A stretch of 64,000 nucleotides of DNA from an uncultured Dialister sp. (GTDB lineage Bacteria > Bacillota > Negativicutes > Veillonellales > Dialisteraceae). Shown in pieces: positions 39,919-47,834 of this stretch. The position numbers were made by a program, and so were the translations under genes. The stretch covers positions 1 through 64,000 of the forward strand of contig OMVW01000006.1 of the NCBI GenBank assembly GCA_900314595.1, read 5' to 3'. A model generated the notes under the pieces. That model was not told where the DNA came from. It saw nothing but the letters and a program-made list of their open reading frames with translations, and made no database searches. Within the stretch, counting starts at the first letter, position 1; each line of letters opens with the position of its first letter.

Positions 39919-40729
39919 GATGAAAGATATCTGCTTCCGGTATACAAAAAATACACCGATCATACTGGATCATGTGAATCTCACCTTCGATAAAGGAGAA
40001 TTCGTGGCCATTACCGGCCGAAACGGTTCCGGGAAAACGACCATTACAAGAATTCTCACAGGCCTTGAAAAACCGGAATCCGGCAAAGTCCTCTTTAACG
40101 GAAAAGACGTGACAAAGGAAGATGCGGCCCGCCGCAGCCGGTTTATCGGCTATGTGTTCCAGCAGCCGGACCGCCAGATGTTTATGCCAACAGTCCGTGA
40201 AGAAATCGCCTTTGGCCCCTTCCATCAGGGAAAAAGGGGAGAAGAACTGGAAGAAGCTATCACTAAGGCTATGGAAGATACAGATACTACGGCCATGGCT
40301 GATGAATATCCAAGAACCCTTTCCAGAGGCGATCAGCAGAGAGTCGCCATTGCTTCTGCCCTTGCCATGAATACGGAATATCTGGTACTCGATGAACCGA
40401 CGAGCGGACAGGACGGGCGCGAAAAGAAACGGCTGGTATCTCTTATGGAAAGTCTTCAGAAAAAAGGAATTACCATCATCCTTGTCACTCATGATATGGA
40501 TATCGTGGCCAGAGACTGCACAAGAGTCATCGTTATTGCCAATAAAAAGGTGGCTTTTGATGATACGCCGGACATCCTCTTCTCCGATGCCAACCGGCCT
40601 GAAGACTGGGGCCTGGCCTATCCGCCTGCCGTCCTTCTGGGAAGACGCCTTCCCGGTTCTCCCTACTGCAGGGATATGGAATCATTCTGTAAAGAATTTC
40701 TGAAACTGAAAGGAGGTGCTTCCAGATGA
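39911..40729 (+). CDS. ECF transporter ATPase, second subunit
   Basis: 272 aa, EcfA-type ATPase. Walker A GRNGSGKT (36-43), VFQQPDRQMFMPTV (Q-loop region) and Walker B YLVLDEPTSGQDG are normal, but the signature reads LSRGDQQR instead of LSGGQ. Such asymmetric A/A' pairs occur in ECF modules, where one composite site may be degenerate. ATG 39911 has GAAGGAGG ahead of it and overlaps the fusion gene by 8 nt. Confidence 0.9.
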   Translation: MLEMKDICFRYTKNTPIILDHVNLTFDKGEFVAITGRNGSGKTTITRILTGLEKPESGKVLFNGKDVTKEDAARRSRFIGYVFQQPDRQMFMPTVREEIAFGPFHQGKRGEELEEAITKAMEDTDTTAMADEYPRTLSRGDQQRVAIASALAMNTEYLVLDEPTSGQDGREKKRLVSLMESLQKKGITIILVTHDMDIVARDCTRVIVIANKKVAFDDTPDILFSDANRPEDWGLAYPPAVLLGRRLPGSPYCRDMESFCKEFLKLKGGASR

Positions 40730-41409
40730 GAAATCTTGTACCACTTACGAAAATTCTTCTGACTTTAGGGACTGCCGTATGGGCTATCGTTCTCAAACGG
40801 CCGGAAAGCCTCCTGGCCCTCTGCATTCTGGAAGTGCTGATCCTTTTGATTTCCAAAGAGCTTTTCAAAAATCTCAAAGCACTTATCATGCTGATTGTTT
40901 TTGCTGTTATGCTGGCAGCTATTGAAGTTTTAGGCGGAGGTACCTTGTATGAATCCGTCGTGGCAGCACTCCGCATGCTGGGCATGACCATTATTTTCAT
41001 CTACCTTCTGGGAACTGTCAAACTGCAGGATCTGACCGCTTCCATGGTACGTCAGTTGAAAGTACCCTATGAATATGCTTTCATGTTCACTGCCGGTCTC
41101 CGTTTCATCCCCGATTTCATCGAGGAAAACCGGGCCGTGGCTGAAGCCCAGGCCTGCCGGGGCCTTGCGGTGAAGGGAAATTTCTTCAAGCAGGTCAAAC
41201 GGTACATGTCCATCGTCCGTCCGCTTATGCTTCGTTCTTTGGGACGCAGCGAAACTATGGCTCTCTCCCTGGAACTCCGCGGATTCGGCGGCTCCAAACG
41301 AACCTTTATGGAAAGCGTAGCTCCGAAAGGAAAAGATTATTTCTTCATGGTCATTACTTTCCTCATCACTGTGGCTGTGATATATGCCCGTATCAGACTG
41401 GGATATTGA
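40726..41409 (+). CDS. ECF transporter T component (EcfT)
   Basis: 227 aa membrane coupling subunit with about five hydrophobic segments. The two coupling motifs with Arg-Gly are visible as AEAQACRGLAV and LSLELRGFGG; they link the ATPases to the S component. ATG 40726 overlaps the ATPase stop by 4 nt. Last gene of the unit. Confidence 0.93.
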   Translation: MRNLVPLTKILLTLGTAVWAIVLKRPESLLALCILEVLILLISKELFKNLKALIMLIVFAVMLAAIEVLGGGTLYESVVAALRMLGMTIIFIYLLGTVKLQDLTASMVRQLKVPYEYAFMFTAGLRFIPDFIEENRAVAEAQACRGLAVKGNFFKQVKRYMSIVRPLMLRSLGRSETMALSLELRGFGGSKRTFMESVAPKGKDYFFMVITFLITVAVIYARIRLGY

Positions 41410-41420
41410 AATAGAAATAA

Positions 41421-41457
41421 AAAAGGCTGTGGAAATCCATGTTTCCACAGTCTTTTT
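41421..41457. terminator. Terminator of the ECF operon
   Basis: AAAAGGCTGTGGAAA (41421-41435) pairs with TTTCCACAGTCTTTT (41442-41456) with one G-U pair; T5 follows. Confidence 0.88.
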
Positions 41458-41470
41458 GTGTTGGAAAAAT

Positions 41471-41533
41471 TAACTGCAAATGGCAAAAGGCTAATAGCTA
41501 ATGGCTAACTGCTAACGGCTGACCGCTGGCAAC
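41471..41533. repeat. Nine-unit 7-bp tandem repeat, consensus TAANNGC
   Basis: Units in register: TAACTGC, AAATGGC, AAAAGGC, TAATAGC, TAATGGC, TAACTGC, TAACGGC, TGACCGC, TGGCAAC. Positions 4-5 vary freely while the GC end is kept in eight of nine. It lies directly between the ECF terminator and the stop of queF, and is the longest of the arrays in this window. Confidence 0.75.
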
Positions 41534-42027
41534 TACCGATTATCCACTTTTTCCGGATTCATGTCATGATGAAGGAGACGGAACCTTGCGAAATCTCTCC
41601 ATTCAGTCCCCGGAATGCCATAGTTGCAGTAGGGGTCGATGGAAAGACCGCCGCGGGGGAGGAATTTGCCCCACACTTCGATATACCGCGGGCGGAGGAG
41701 ACGGATGAGGTCCGTCATGATCATATTGACGCAGTCTTCATGAAAATCGCCGTGATTGCGATAGCTGAAAAGATACAGCTTCAGCGATTTGCTTTCCACC
41801 ATGTACTTGTCAGGAATATAGGAAATATAAATGGTGGCAAAGTCCGGCTGCCCCGTCTTCGGGCAGAGACTTGTGAATTCAGGGCAGTTGAATTTGATGA
41901 AAAAATCCCTGTCTGTGTGTTTGTTAGGGATTCTTTCCAAAAGAGATGGATCGTAATCATACGTGTATTTTGTGTTTTTGCTGCCCAGCTGTTTTAATTC
42001 ATCCAGGCCTTCTCGTTTTTCTGTCAT
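41533..42027 (-). CDS. queF: NADPH-dependent preQ0 reductase
   Basis: 164 aa, short unimodal QueF. It reduces 7-cyano-7-deazaguanine to preQ1 for queuosine. Catalytic Cys55 and Asp62 are in LCPKTGQPD at exactly the Bacillus positions, and [21 protein letters not shown] carries the substrate Glu and His. GAGGTACTT precedes the ATG. It is a single gene; I looked for a preQ1 riboswitch upstream and did not see one. No queC, D or E is nearby. Confidence 0.96.
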   Translation of the reverse strand: MTEKREGLDELKQLGSKNTKYTYDYDPSLLERIPNKHTDRDFFIKFNCPEFTSLCPKTGQPDFATIYISYIPDKYMVESKSLKLYLFSYRNHGDFHEDCVNMIMTDLIRLLRPRYIEVWGKFLPRGGLSIDPYCNYGIPGTEWRDFARFRLLHHDMNPEKVDNR

Positions 42028-42167
42028 AAGTACCTCGTATCAATAAAATTCTATGTAATATGTACTAAGAATATCACATCCGGGTTCATCTGAAAAGAGT
42101 TTTCCCCGCAGTCTCTCATATGATATGATTGAATCAAAAGCTTAAGGTTATATAAAAGGAGATTCGT

Positions 42168-42689
42168 ATGATCCATAAAAGTGCAAAGACAGCGGCCATC
42201 CTCGCGGCATTTATGGCTTTGAACGGAACGGCAGTCCTGATTTCCGGCTGCGGGCAGGAAAAACAGGTGCAGGGAGAAAAGCTGACCGATGAAAATGGGA
42301 GAACTTATTACCTTATTAAAAATCCGGACGGTACGGAGACGGCCCGCTATGAGAATGGGGAGGAAGTGACTTTCCGCAGGGATGAGAATGATAATCTTCA
42401 TTATATTTCCGGCATGTCCAATCTGCTTCCCCTCATGATGATGAGTTATTTCATGTTTCATGGCATGGGCGGCTGGTCGGGTCATTATGACAGGAATTCA
42501 GGCACTGTCATCAATGACCGTCCTGCCTATACGCAGCAGAAAAATCCGCAGTACGGAACGACCAATAGTGCAAAGCAGGCAAATCCTTCCTATAAGTCCG
42601 GCACTTCGTCCAATAAATCTACAGTAAAAGCACCCGCCGGCGGAAAGACAGGCTTTGGCGGGGCCGGCGTGAGAGGGGGAGCGTCCTGA
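42168..42689 (+). CDS. YgiB-like lipoprotein
   Basis: 173 aa. Signal peptide with lipobox LISGC (Cys near residue 28), then a polar domain with YYLIKNPDGTETARYENGEEV, a short hydrophobic Met/Phe-rich stretch NLLPLMMMSYFMFHGMGG and a Ser/Thr/Gly-rich tail ending FGGAGVRGGAS. This layout (lipobox, LPLMMxYxM block, low-complexity tail) recalls the enterobacterial DUF1190 proteins YgiB and YjfM. Those genes also precede a glutathionylspermidine-synthase-like gene (ygiC, yjfC), exactly as here. The stop overlaps the next ATG. Function unknown. Confidence 0.6.
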   Translation: MIHKSAKTAAILAAFMALNGTAVLISGCGQEKQVQGEKLTDENGRTYYLIKNPDGTETARYENGEEVTFRRDENDNLHYISGMSNLLPLMMMSYFMFHGMGGWSGHYDRNSGTVINDRPAYTQQKNPQYGTTNSAKQANPSYKSGTSSNKSTVKAPAGGKTGFGGAGVRGGAS

Positions 42690-43984
42690 TGGAAAAGACT
42701 TTTATGGATGATATAGACCGTGAAATATTTCCTTACGTGGAGTACCCGGGCTATCCTTTCCGTTATCCCACTCACCTGCCCCTCATTATGGAACGGAAAC
42801 AGTTGGAAGAAATACGGCGGGTAAGCGGCGACCTTTTTCAAATTTTTGTGAAGGCAGTCCGCCGGTTTCAGGAAATGAGCGATGATTTCTTTGATAGTAT
42901 GGATATGCCGCCAAAAATGAAGCATTATCTCCATTCCGGAAATGCGCTGAAGGATCTTCCCACCTGGCTTTCTCGTTTTGACTTCGTCATTGATGAAAAG
43001 TCAGGCCGCATTCAGATGGTGGAAATCAATGCGGATACACCCTGCGCGGAAATCGAAGCTTACTATGCCAATGGAGTGGCGGCAAAATATTTCAAAAAGG
43101 ACAATCCCAATTCCTTTGAAATGAACGGTCTTCGTAGTTTCATGATGGATGTGTACCTTCGCTGCTGCGGAACCATGAGTATGGCAGACCTTTCGGCTCA
43201 TCCCATCCTTTTCAGCTGCTTTGATGATTATATCGAAGACTATGGGACTACCCTGTTCCTCATGAATGCCATGAAGGAAGCGGTGCCTCCGGATGTGCGG
43301 GACCATATCCTTTTTGAGTCTTTCTACAATCTGGCTATTATGCCTGACGGCTCTGTGGCTCTTCCTGATGGAAGGACCGTTTCTTTTCTCTATCGCATGC
43401 ATCCCATGGAAATCCTCATTGAAGAAACGGCGGACCAGGATGGCTCTTCTCTGGGCGAGCTTATGATGGACGGGTACAAGGCAGGCAGATTTAAAATGAT
43501 GAATCCTCCGGAATGTCTCATCATGCAGTCGAAGGGATTTCAGGCCCTTCTCTATGCTCTTATGGAAGAAGGAAGTTTCTTTAATGGAAAGGAAAAGGAA
43601 ACGATCCGTAAATACATCCCGGAAAGTTATTTCCAGCGGGATTTCCGACTGGGAGATATGCCGGAAGATTCGGAGTGGATCCGAAAACCTATCTGGGGCC
43701 GCGAGGGAAAGGGCATTGAAATCATCAATGGCAGGGGGCAGGTCATTTACCGGAAAAAAGTGGAAGAACCGGAAGATGTGATCTGCCGGGACGGCGGATC
43801 GAACCTGGTCCAGCGTTTTGTGAACCAGCCGAGAATCGTGACGAAAACGGATGTGGGAATCCTGGAGGGATATATCACTCTTTCCTGTTTCATGCTGGGT
43901 GAAAAACCATCTGCTATCTATGCCCGGTTCAGCGAAGAAAAGATTGCAGGCAATGAAGCCTATTGGATTCCTGTATTGTACTGA
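42689..43984 (+). CDS. Glutathionylspermidine synthase-like ATP-grasp protein (YgiC/YjfC type)
   Basis: 431 aa. C-terminal synthetase half of Gsp only; the amidase domain of E. coli Gsp is absent. Recognisable blocks: RFDFVIDEKSGRIQMVEINADTPC (Mg/ATP site), RKPIWGREGKGI and LVQRFVNQPRIV, with ISLSCF-like GYITLSCFMLGEKPSAIYARFSEE at the end. It probably ligates an amine to a carboxylate using ATP. YgiC itself has no detectable Gsp activity to my knowledge, so the product is open. It overlaps the lipoprotein gene by 1 nt (TGATG). Confidence 0.82.
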   Translation: MEKTFMDDIDREIFPYVEYPGYPFRYPTHLPLIMERKQLEEIRRVSGDLFQIFVKAVRRFQEMSDDFFDSMDMPPKMKHYLHSGNALKDLPTWLSRFDFVIDEKSGRIQMVEINADTPCAEIEAYYANGVAAKYFKKDNPNSFEMNGLRSFMMDVYLRCCGTMSMADLSAHPILFSCFDDYIEDYGTTLFLMNAMKEAVPPDVRDHILFESFYNLAIMPDGSVALPDGRTVSFLYRMHPMEILIEETADQDGSSLGELMMDGYKAGRFKMMNPPECLIMQSKGFQALLYALMEEGSFFNGKEKETIRKYIPESYFQRDFRLGDMPEDSEWIRKPIWGREGKGIEIINGRGQVIYRKKVEEPEDVICRDGGSNLVQRFVNQPRIVTKTDVGILEGYITLSCFMLGEKPSAIYARFSEEKIAGNEAYWIPVLY

Positions 43985-44029
43985 AGTGAACATTTGGGAT
44001 ACTTTTGAACTCAAAAAATGGAACTTTAT

Positions 44030-44060
44030 TTGTTAACGCACAAATGAAAACAGTTGACAA
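44030..44060 (+). promoter_or_regulatory. BirA operator
   Basis: TTGTTAAC (44030-44037), 15-bp spacer, GTTGACAA (44053-44060): the two half-sites and spacing known for the biotin repressor BirA. The right half covers the -35 box of the bioY promoter, so BirA with biotinyl-AMP would block transcription. Confidence 0.85.
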
Positions 44061-44082
44061 ATAAATCATCCCCTCTTATAAT
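44054..44082 (+). promoter_or_regulatory. bioY promoter
   Basis: TTGACA (44054-44059), 17-bp spacer, TATAAT (44077-44082), a full consensus embedded in the BirA operator. Confidence 0.9.
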
Positions 44083-44110
44083 GAATCCATACAGGAGGCG
44101 GATTATTTCC

Positions 44111-44647
44111 ATGAATAACAATCATACGATTCGAATGCAGGTTTTATGTGCTCTTTTTGCTGCAGTCACTGCAGTTTGTTCCCAGCTGACCATCCCGATC
44201 CAGCCGGTGCCGATTACCCTTGGTACTTTTGCGGTCCTTATGGCAGGGGGATTTCTGGGGAAACGGTATGGTTTCCTTGCCATCGTCATTTATCTTCTTC
44301 TGGGAGCAGCAGGAGTTCCTGTCTTTTCCATGATGCGTGCCGGTATTTCGGTACTGGCCGGCCCTTCCGGCGGTTTTATCATCGGCTTTGCGCCTATGGC
44401 TTTCGCAGTGGGCCTTGTTTCTGAAAAACTGGGTTATACCTTCAAAAATATGTTTCTTGCTACTCTGGCAGGGACTGCCGTATGCTATATCATGGGTATC
44501 GGCTGGTTCATGTTCCTGACGGGTACGGGCATCTGGCCGGCTATGGTGATGTGCATGTTCCCATTCCTCCCCGGGGATTTCGCAAAAATCCTTCTTGCGT
44601 CCTTCCTGGTCAGCAAGTATCGCAGGAAACTGCTGGGAGATTTCTGA
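44111..44647 (+). CDS. bioY: Biotin transporter BioY
   Basis: 178 aa, six membrane segments. The family motif is seen in TIPIQPVPITLGTFAVLMAGGFLG and in MMRAGISVLAGPSGGFIIGF. BioY binds biotin in the membrane and imports it alone or with an ECF module. ATG 44111 is preferred; the upstream in-frame TTG (44054) is the promoter -35 itself. AGGAGG lies 12 nt before the ATG, longer than usual. First gene of the BirA-controlled cluster. Confidence 0.95.
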   Translation: MNNNHTIRMQVLCALFAAVTAVCSQLTIPIQPVPITLGTFAVLMAGGFLGKRYGFLAIVIYLLLGAAGVPVFSMMRAGISVLAGPSGGFIIGFAPMAFAVGLVSEKLGYTFKNMFLATLAGTAVCYIMGIGWFMFLTGTGIWPAMVMCMFPFLPGDFAKILLASFLVSKYRRKLLGDF

Positions 44648-44660
44648 TCCGATTCAAGAC

Positions 44661-44687
44661 GGGAAGCGCAGGCTTTCCGCCTTTTTT
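44661..44687 (+). terminator. Partial terminator between bioY and the next gene
   Basis: GGGAAGC (44661-44667), loop GCAG, GCTTTCC (44672-44678), then GCC and T6. A 7-bp stem with one G-U pair separates bioY from the three genes behind it, so these probably receive only read-through. Confidence 0.6.
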
Positions 44688-44701
44688 ATTCGAGGCATTT
44701 T

Positions 44702-45205
44702 ATGCATAGAATTATTCAAAAGCTCTGCACTCTGTGGAAACCGGAATGGCAGGGCATGGTGATGGGAGAACTGAAATATAATACAGGAAATGGAATTTCC
44801 AGAGGAAATTTTGAAACTTCTTTTTCGGAAAGACGTTTCGTAAAGCTTTCTGTGAGAGACCGGGATACCGGAGAAACTATTTCCATTATTCTTTTTCCTT
44901 TTTCCGGTAATCAGAAAGGACTTCCGGCGGAACCGGCCGGAAAGTACTGGAAGATATTTTCTCCCGGGGAGGTTCGTGCCTATAGTCTTTCCATGGGAGA
45001 CCACAATGAAATTCATCAGTCTTCCCATCCTGTGGTCAGCGGTTTTCAGATTCTGGAAGAACTGGCAAAGCTTTATCCTGCAGAAAGTGTGAAGCTTCGT
45101 TTCCATCATCCGCTTTGCAGCGGGGAACCGCTGTATCTGAAAGAAGAGGGATCACGGATTCAGGGATTTACGGATGTTTTATGTTTCACTATGGAGAAAT
45201 TATGA
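44702..45205 (+). CDS. MaoC-like hotdog-fold protein of the biotin cluster
   Basis: 167 aa. The C-terminal half carries the hydratase-2 motif YSLSMGDHNEIH with Asp100 and His105 at catalytic positions, then a conserved-looking HPVVSGFQILEEL. MaoC-type enzymes hydrate or dehydrate (R)-3-hydroxyacyl-CoA/ACP. The N-terminal half is not recognised. It starts after CGAGG and overlaps the thiolase-like gene by 4 nt. With the thiolase and the ligase it suggests an acyl-chain pathway feeding biotin synthesis or biotin precursor salvage. Confidence 0.65.
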   Translation: MHRIIQKLCTLWKPEWQGMVMGELKYNTGNGISRGNFETSFSERRFVKLSVRDRDTGETISIILFPFSGNQKGLPAEPAGKYWKIFSPGEVRAYSLSMGDHNEIHQSSHPVVSGFQILEELAKLYPAESVKLRFHHPLCSGEPLYLKEEGSRIQGFTDVLCFTMEKL

Positions 45206-46410
45206 ACAGGGTTTATATACTGGGCGGACTTCGGACCCATATCGGTGTAAGAAATGGCATTTTCAAAAGAGTAAGGCCCGAAGTCCTCGGCGGTCAAATC
45301 GTAAAGGCCCTCTGCGAGAAATATGAAATCAAAGGGCCCGATGCGCTTTTTTGCGGCAATGCGGTGGGTCCGGGCGGAAATATCGGGAGACTTCTGGCAC
45401 TGGAAGGGAAACTTCCGGAAAGGACGCCGGCCCTGACCATCGATCTTCAATGTGCCTCGGGTCTTGCAGCTATTCATATGGGGGCCCTTTCCATCATGAC
45501 AGGGGAAAATGATGTGGTCTTTGCAGGAGGCGCGGAATCCGCCTCTCTCCAGCCGAGGCGGATTTATCCTGAAAATGATGAAAGGGCTCATGAAAGAAAT
45601 CCTGAATTCACAGCAGCCCAGTTCATACCGGAAGAATTTTCCGATGATGCTATGCTTCTTGGCGCTGAACGGGCGGCCAAAGAAGCCCATATCACAAGAG
45701 AAATGGCCGATGATGCTGCTCTCTTAAGCCAGAATCGGGCAAAAAAAGTGGAAGAAGCAGGACTTTTGAATTCAGTCATTCTTCCTTTATATGGAAGCAG
45801 ACGGGATGAAGCGATTCGGAAAAGGATGAGTAAAAAACTTCTTGCCCGTGCACCCGGGGTGACTGATTTTACAGATGGCATCCTGACGGCGGGAAATACA
45901 TGCACCATCAATGACGGAGCGGCTTTTGTAGTTCTCGTATCAGAAAAGTGGGCCAAACGTCATGGCATTCTGCCTTCCGCTGAAATTCTGGGTATGAAGA
46001 TGATGGGCAGTGACCCGCTGGTACCGCCTTTATCCGCAGACCGTGCGGTATCGGCCCTCCTTTCGGAAAAAGGTTTATTTTATAAAGATATCGACGCTTT
46101 TGAGTACAATGAAGCTTTTGCGGTGATTTCTGCGGATTTCAGAAAAAATCACCCCGATGTGGCAGAGAGGCTCAATCGCTGGGGCGGAGCCCTGGCCTAT
46201 GGCCATCCTTATGGGGCAAGCGGTGCGGAAATCATGATTCACCTCATGGCTATCCTCTCTCATGAAGATGGACGCTATGGGATGGCATCCATTCCGGCGG
46301 CCGGGGGAGTGGCGGAAGCTATCCTTGTTTCCCATGTGGATGAAAACGCATGGAAAGGACGGTCCATTTTCAGGGCTGCCGCAGAAATTCCATTTCCAGT
46401 CGAGGTTTGA
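45202..46410 (+). CDS. Thiolase-like protein of the biotin cluster (YhfS type)
   Basis: 402 aa, thiolase fold. The nucleophile Cys84 (DLQCASGLAAIHMG), NEAFAV and GHPYGASGA are kept. The C-terminal CxGGG block reads PAAGGV, so the second catalytic Cys is replaced by Ala366. Without this acid/base Cys, classical acetoacetyl-CoA thiolysis is doubtful, and a decarboxylating or modified condensation is possible. Bacillus subtilis has an analogous BirA-regulated set (yhfS thiolase, yhfT ligase, yhfU bioY-like). Start ATG 45202 overlaps the MaoC-like gene. Confidence 0.82.
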   Translation: MNRVYILGGLRTHIGVRNGIFKRVRPEVLGGQIVKALCEKYEIKGPDALFCGNAVGPGGNIGRLLALEGKLPERTPALTIDLQCASGLAAIHMGALSIMTGENDVVFAGGAESASLQPRRIYPENDERAHERNPEFTAAQFIPEEFSDDAMLLGAERAAKEAHITREMADDAALLSQNRAKKVEEAGLLNSVILPLYGSRRDEAIRKRMSKKLLARAPGVTDFTDGILTAGNTCTINDGAAFVVLVSEKWAKRHGILPSAEILGMKMMGSDPLVPPLSADRAVSALLSEKGLFYKDIDAFEYNEAFAVISADFRKNHPDVAERLNRWGGALAYGHPYGASGAEIMIHLMAILSHEDGRYGMASIPAAGGVAEAILVSHVDENAWKGRSIFRAAAEIPFPVEV

Positions 46411-47747
46411 TGATGAAGTTTTCTGATTATATTTTCCGGTTTGCCAGGGAAAAAGGAAATGTTCTTTTTTTCTCCGGTGATGAAAAGAAAATGACCTTTC
46501 GGGAAGGGGCAGAAGAAATCAATAAGAGAAGCGCTTTTCTCAAAAAACTACCAGTCGAAGGGAAAGTGAGCGGTCTTTATTTCACCAATCCTGCCGATCA
46601 GCTTCTTTATTTTCTGGCTGTCCAGGCGGCTGGAGGCATACCGGTCCTTGTTCATGAATATCTGAAGGCAGAGGATATCCGGGAACTTCTAACGGAAAGA
46701 CCAATTGACCTCTTTATTTCCGAAAAGGATTTCCCGGCATTGCCAATGATAAAGTCAGATTCTCTTTTTATCCTCGAAAATAAAAATTCCGGGAAGAGGA
46801 ACAGTGATTTCGGCGTTCTTACTTCCGGTTCTACCGGGATTCCAAAGATCTTCTTCCGGAAGGGGGAAAGCTGGTCCGATTTCTTCCCAATTCAGAACCG
46901 TATCTTTGAAGTAGATGGGAAGGCCCGGCTCTTTCTTCATGGGTCCCTGGCTTTTACGGGAAATCTGAATATGGCCATGGCTTTTCTGGCCGAAGGTGTA
47001 TCTCTATACTGCACGGGCCGGCTCCTCCCAAAATCCTGGCTGCAGACCATAAAAAATGAGGAAATCACTCACGTTTACCTCATCCCGTCGAAACTGTCTC
47101 CCCTGTCAAAAGTAAAGGGGAAAGCTGATTCCCTGAAATATATCCTTACCGGTTCCCAGCTCATGACGGCGGCTCTTTTTGAAAGGCTTGAAAGAGTATT
47201 TCCCTGTTCAAAAGTTATTCTGTACTATGGAGCTTCCGAGCTCAGTTATATCTCATATATTGAAGGAAAGGATATCCTTCATGCGCCGGATTCCGTGGGA
47301 AAGCCATTCCCCGGGATATCCGTCTCTACAAAGGATGGCGAAATATGGGTGGATACGCCCTATGGAGTAGAGGGAATTGAGCGTCCTTTCACCTGCCATG
47401 ATCTTGGCAGGATGGACGAAAAGGGATATCTTCATTTTCTCGGCCGCCGGGAGGATATGTACTTCATCCAGGGCAACCATGTGGCCAGGCAGAAGGTACT
47501 GGCTCATCTTCTCATGATTCCCGGTGTGGAAGAGGCTGAAGTGCTTGCGATTAAAAAGGATCATGGGGATGACCGGATGATCGCATTCCTTGCGGGAGAT
47601 GTTCCCGATTCTTCCGGCCTGGTACGACTTCTTTCAAAAAATCTTTTTTTCTGGGAAATACCTTCCCGGTTTATTTCTGTAGATGTGATTCCCCGAACTT
47701 CTACCGGTAAGACGGATAAAAAGAAACTATTAAGTCTTATCAAATGA
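46410..47747 (+). CDS. AMP-dependent acyl-acid ligase of the biotin cluster (YhfT type)
   Basis: 445 aa, ANL superfamily adenylating enzyme, somewhat short. ATP loop LTSGSTGIPKI, YYGASELSYIS, HDLGRMDEKGYLHFLGRRED and the C-terminal catalytic Lys in PRTSTGKTDKKKL are present. It would activate a carboxylic acid to an acyl-CoA or acyl thioester. CGAGG at 46401-46405 serves ATG 46410 or 46413, and it overlaps the thiolase-like stop. Association with bioY and the BirA site suggests a pimelate-like or biotin-related substrate. Confidence 0.85.
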   Translation: MMKFSDYIFRFAREKGNVLFFSGDEKKMTFREGAEEINKRSAFLKKLPVEGKVSGLYFTNPADQLLYFLAVQAAGGIPVLVHEYLKAEDIRELLTERPIDLFISEKDFPALPMIKSDSLFILENKNSGKRNSDFGVLTSGSTGIPKIFFRKGESWSDFFPIQNRIFEVDGKARLFLHGSLAFTGNLNMAMAFLAEGVSLYCTGRLLPKSWLQTIKNEEITHVYLIPSKLSPLSKVKGKADSLKYILTGSQLMTAALFERLERVFPCSKVILYYGASELSYISYIEGKDILHAPDSVGKPFPGISVSTKDGEIWVDTPYGVEGIERPFTCHDLGRMDEKGYLHFLGRREDMYFIQGNHVARQKVLAHLLMIPGVEEAEVLAIKKDHGDDRMIAFLAGDVPDSSGLVRLLSKNLFFWEIPSRFISVDVIPRTSTGKTDKKKLLSLIK

Positions 47748-47834
47748 TTTTTATATTGTCTTTACAGAAGAGAACGGTTAATATAATAATATAGAACACG
47801 ATATAAAAATACGTTCATTCTACAGGAGGCTGCC

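Noticed and set aside
41471..41533. CRISPR-like array
   Set aside because: Units are 7 bp with no spacers and no cas genes in the window; the same holds for the other heptamer arrays.
41950..42160. preQ1 riboswitch upstream of queF
   Set aside because: The leader has no stem followed by an A-rich pseudoknot tail of the preQ1 classes.
44054..44110. Longer bioY reading starting at TTG 44054
   Set aside because: That TTG is the -35 box and part of the BirA operator, so it cannot be translated from this promoter.
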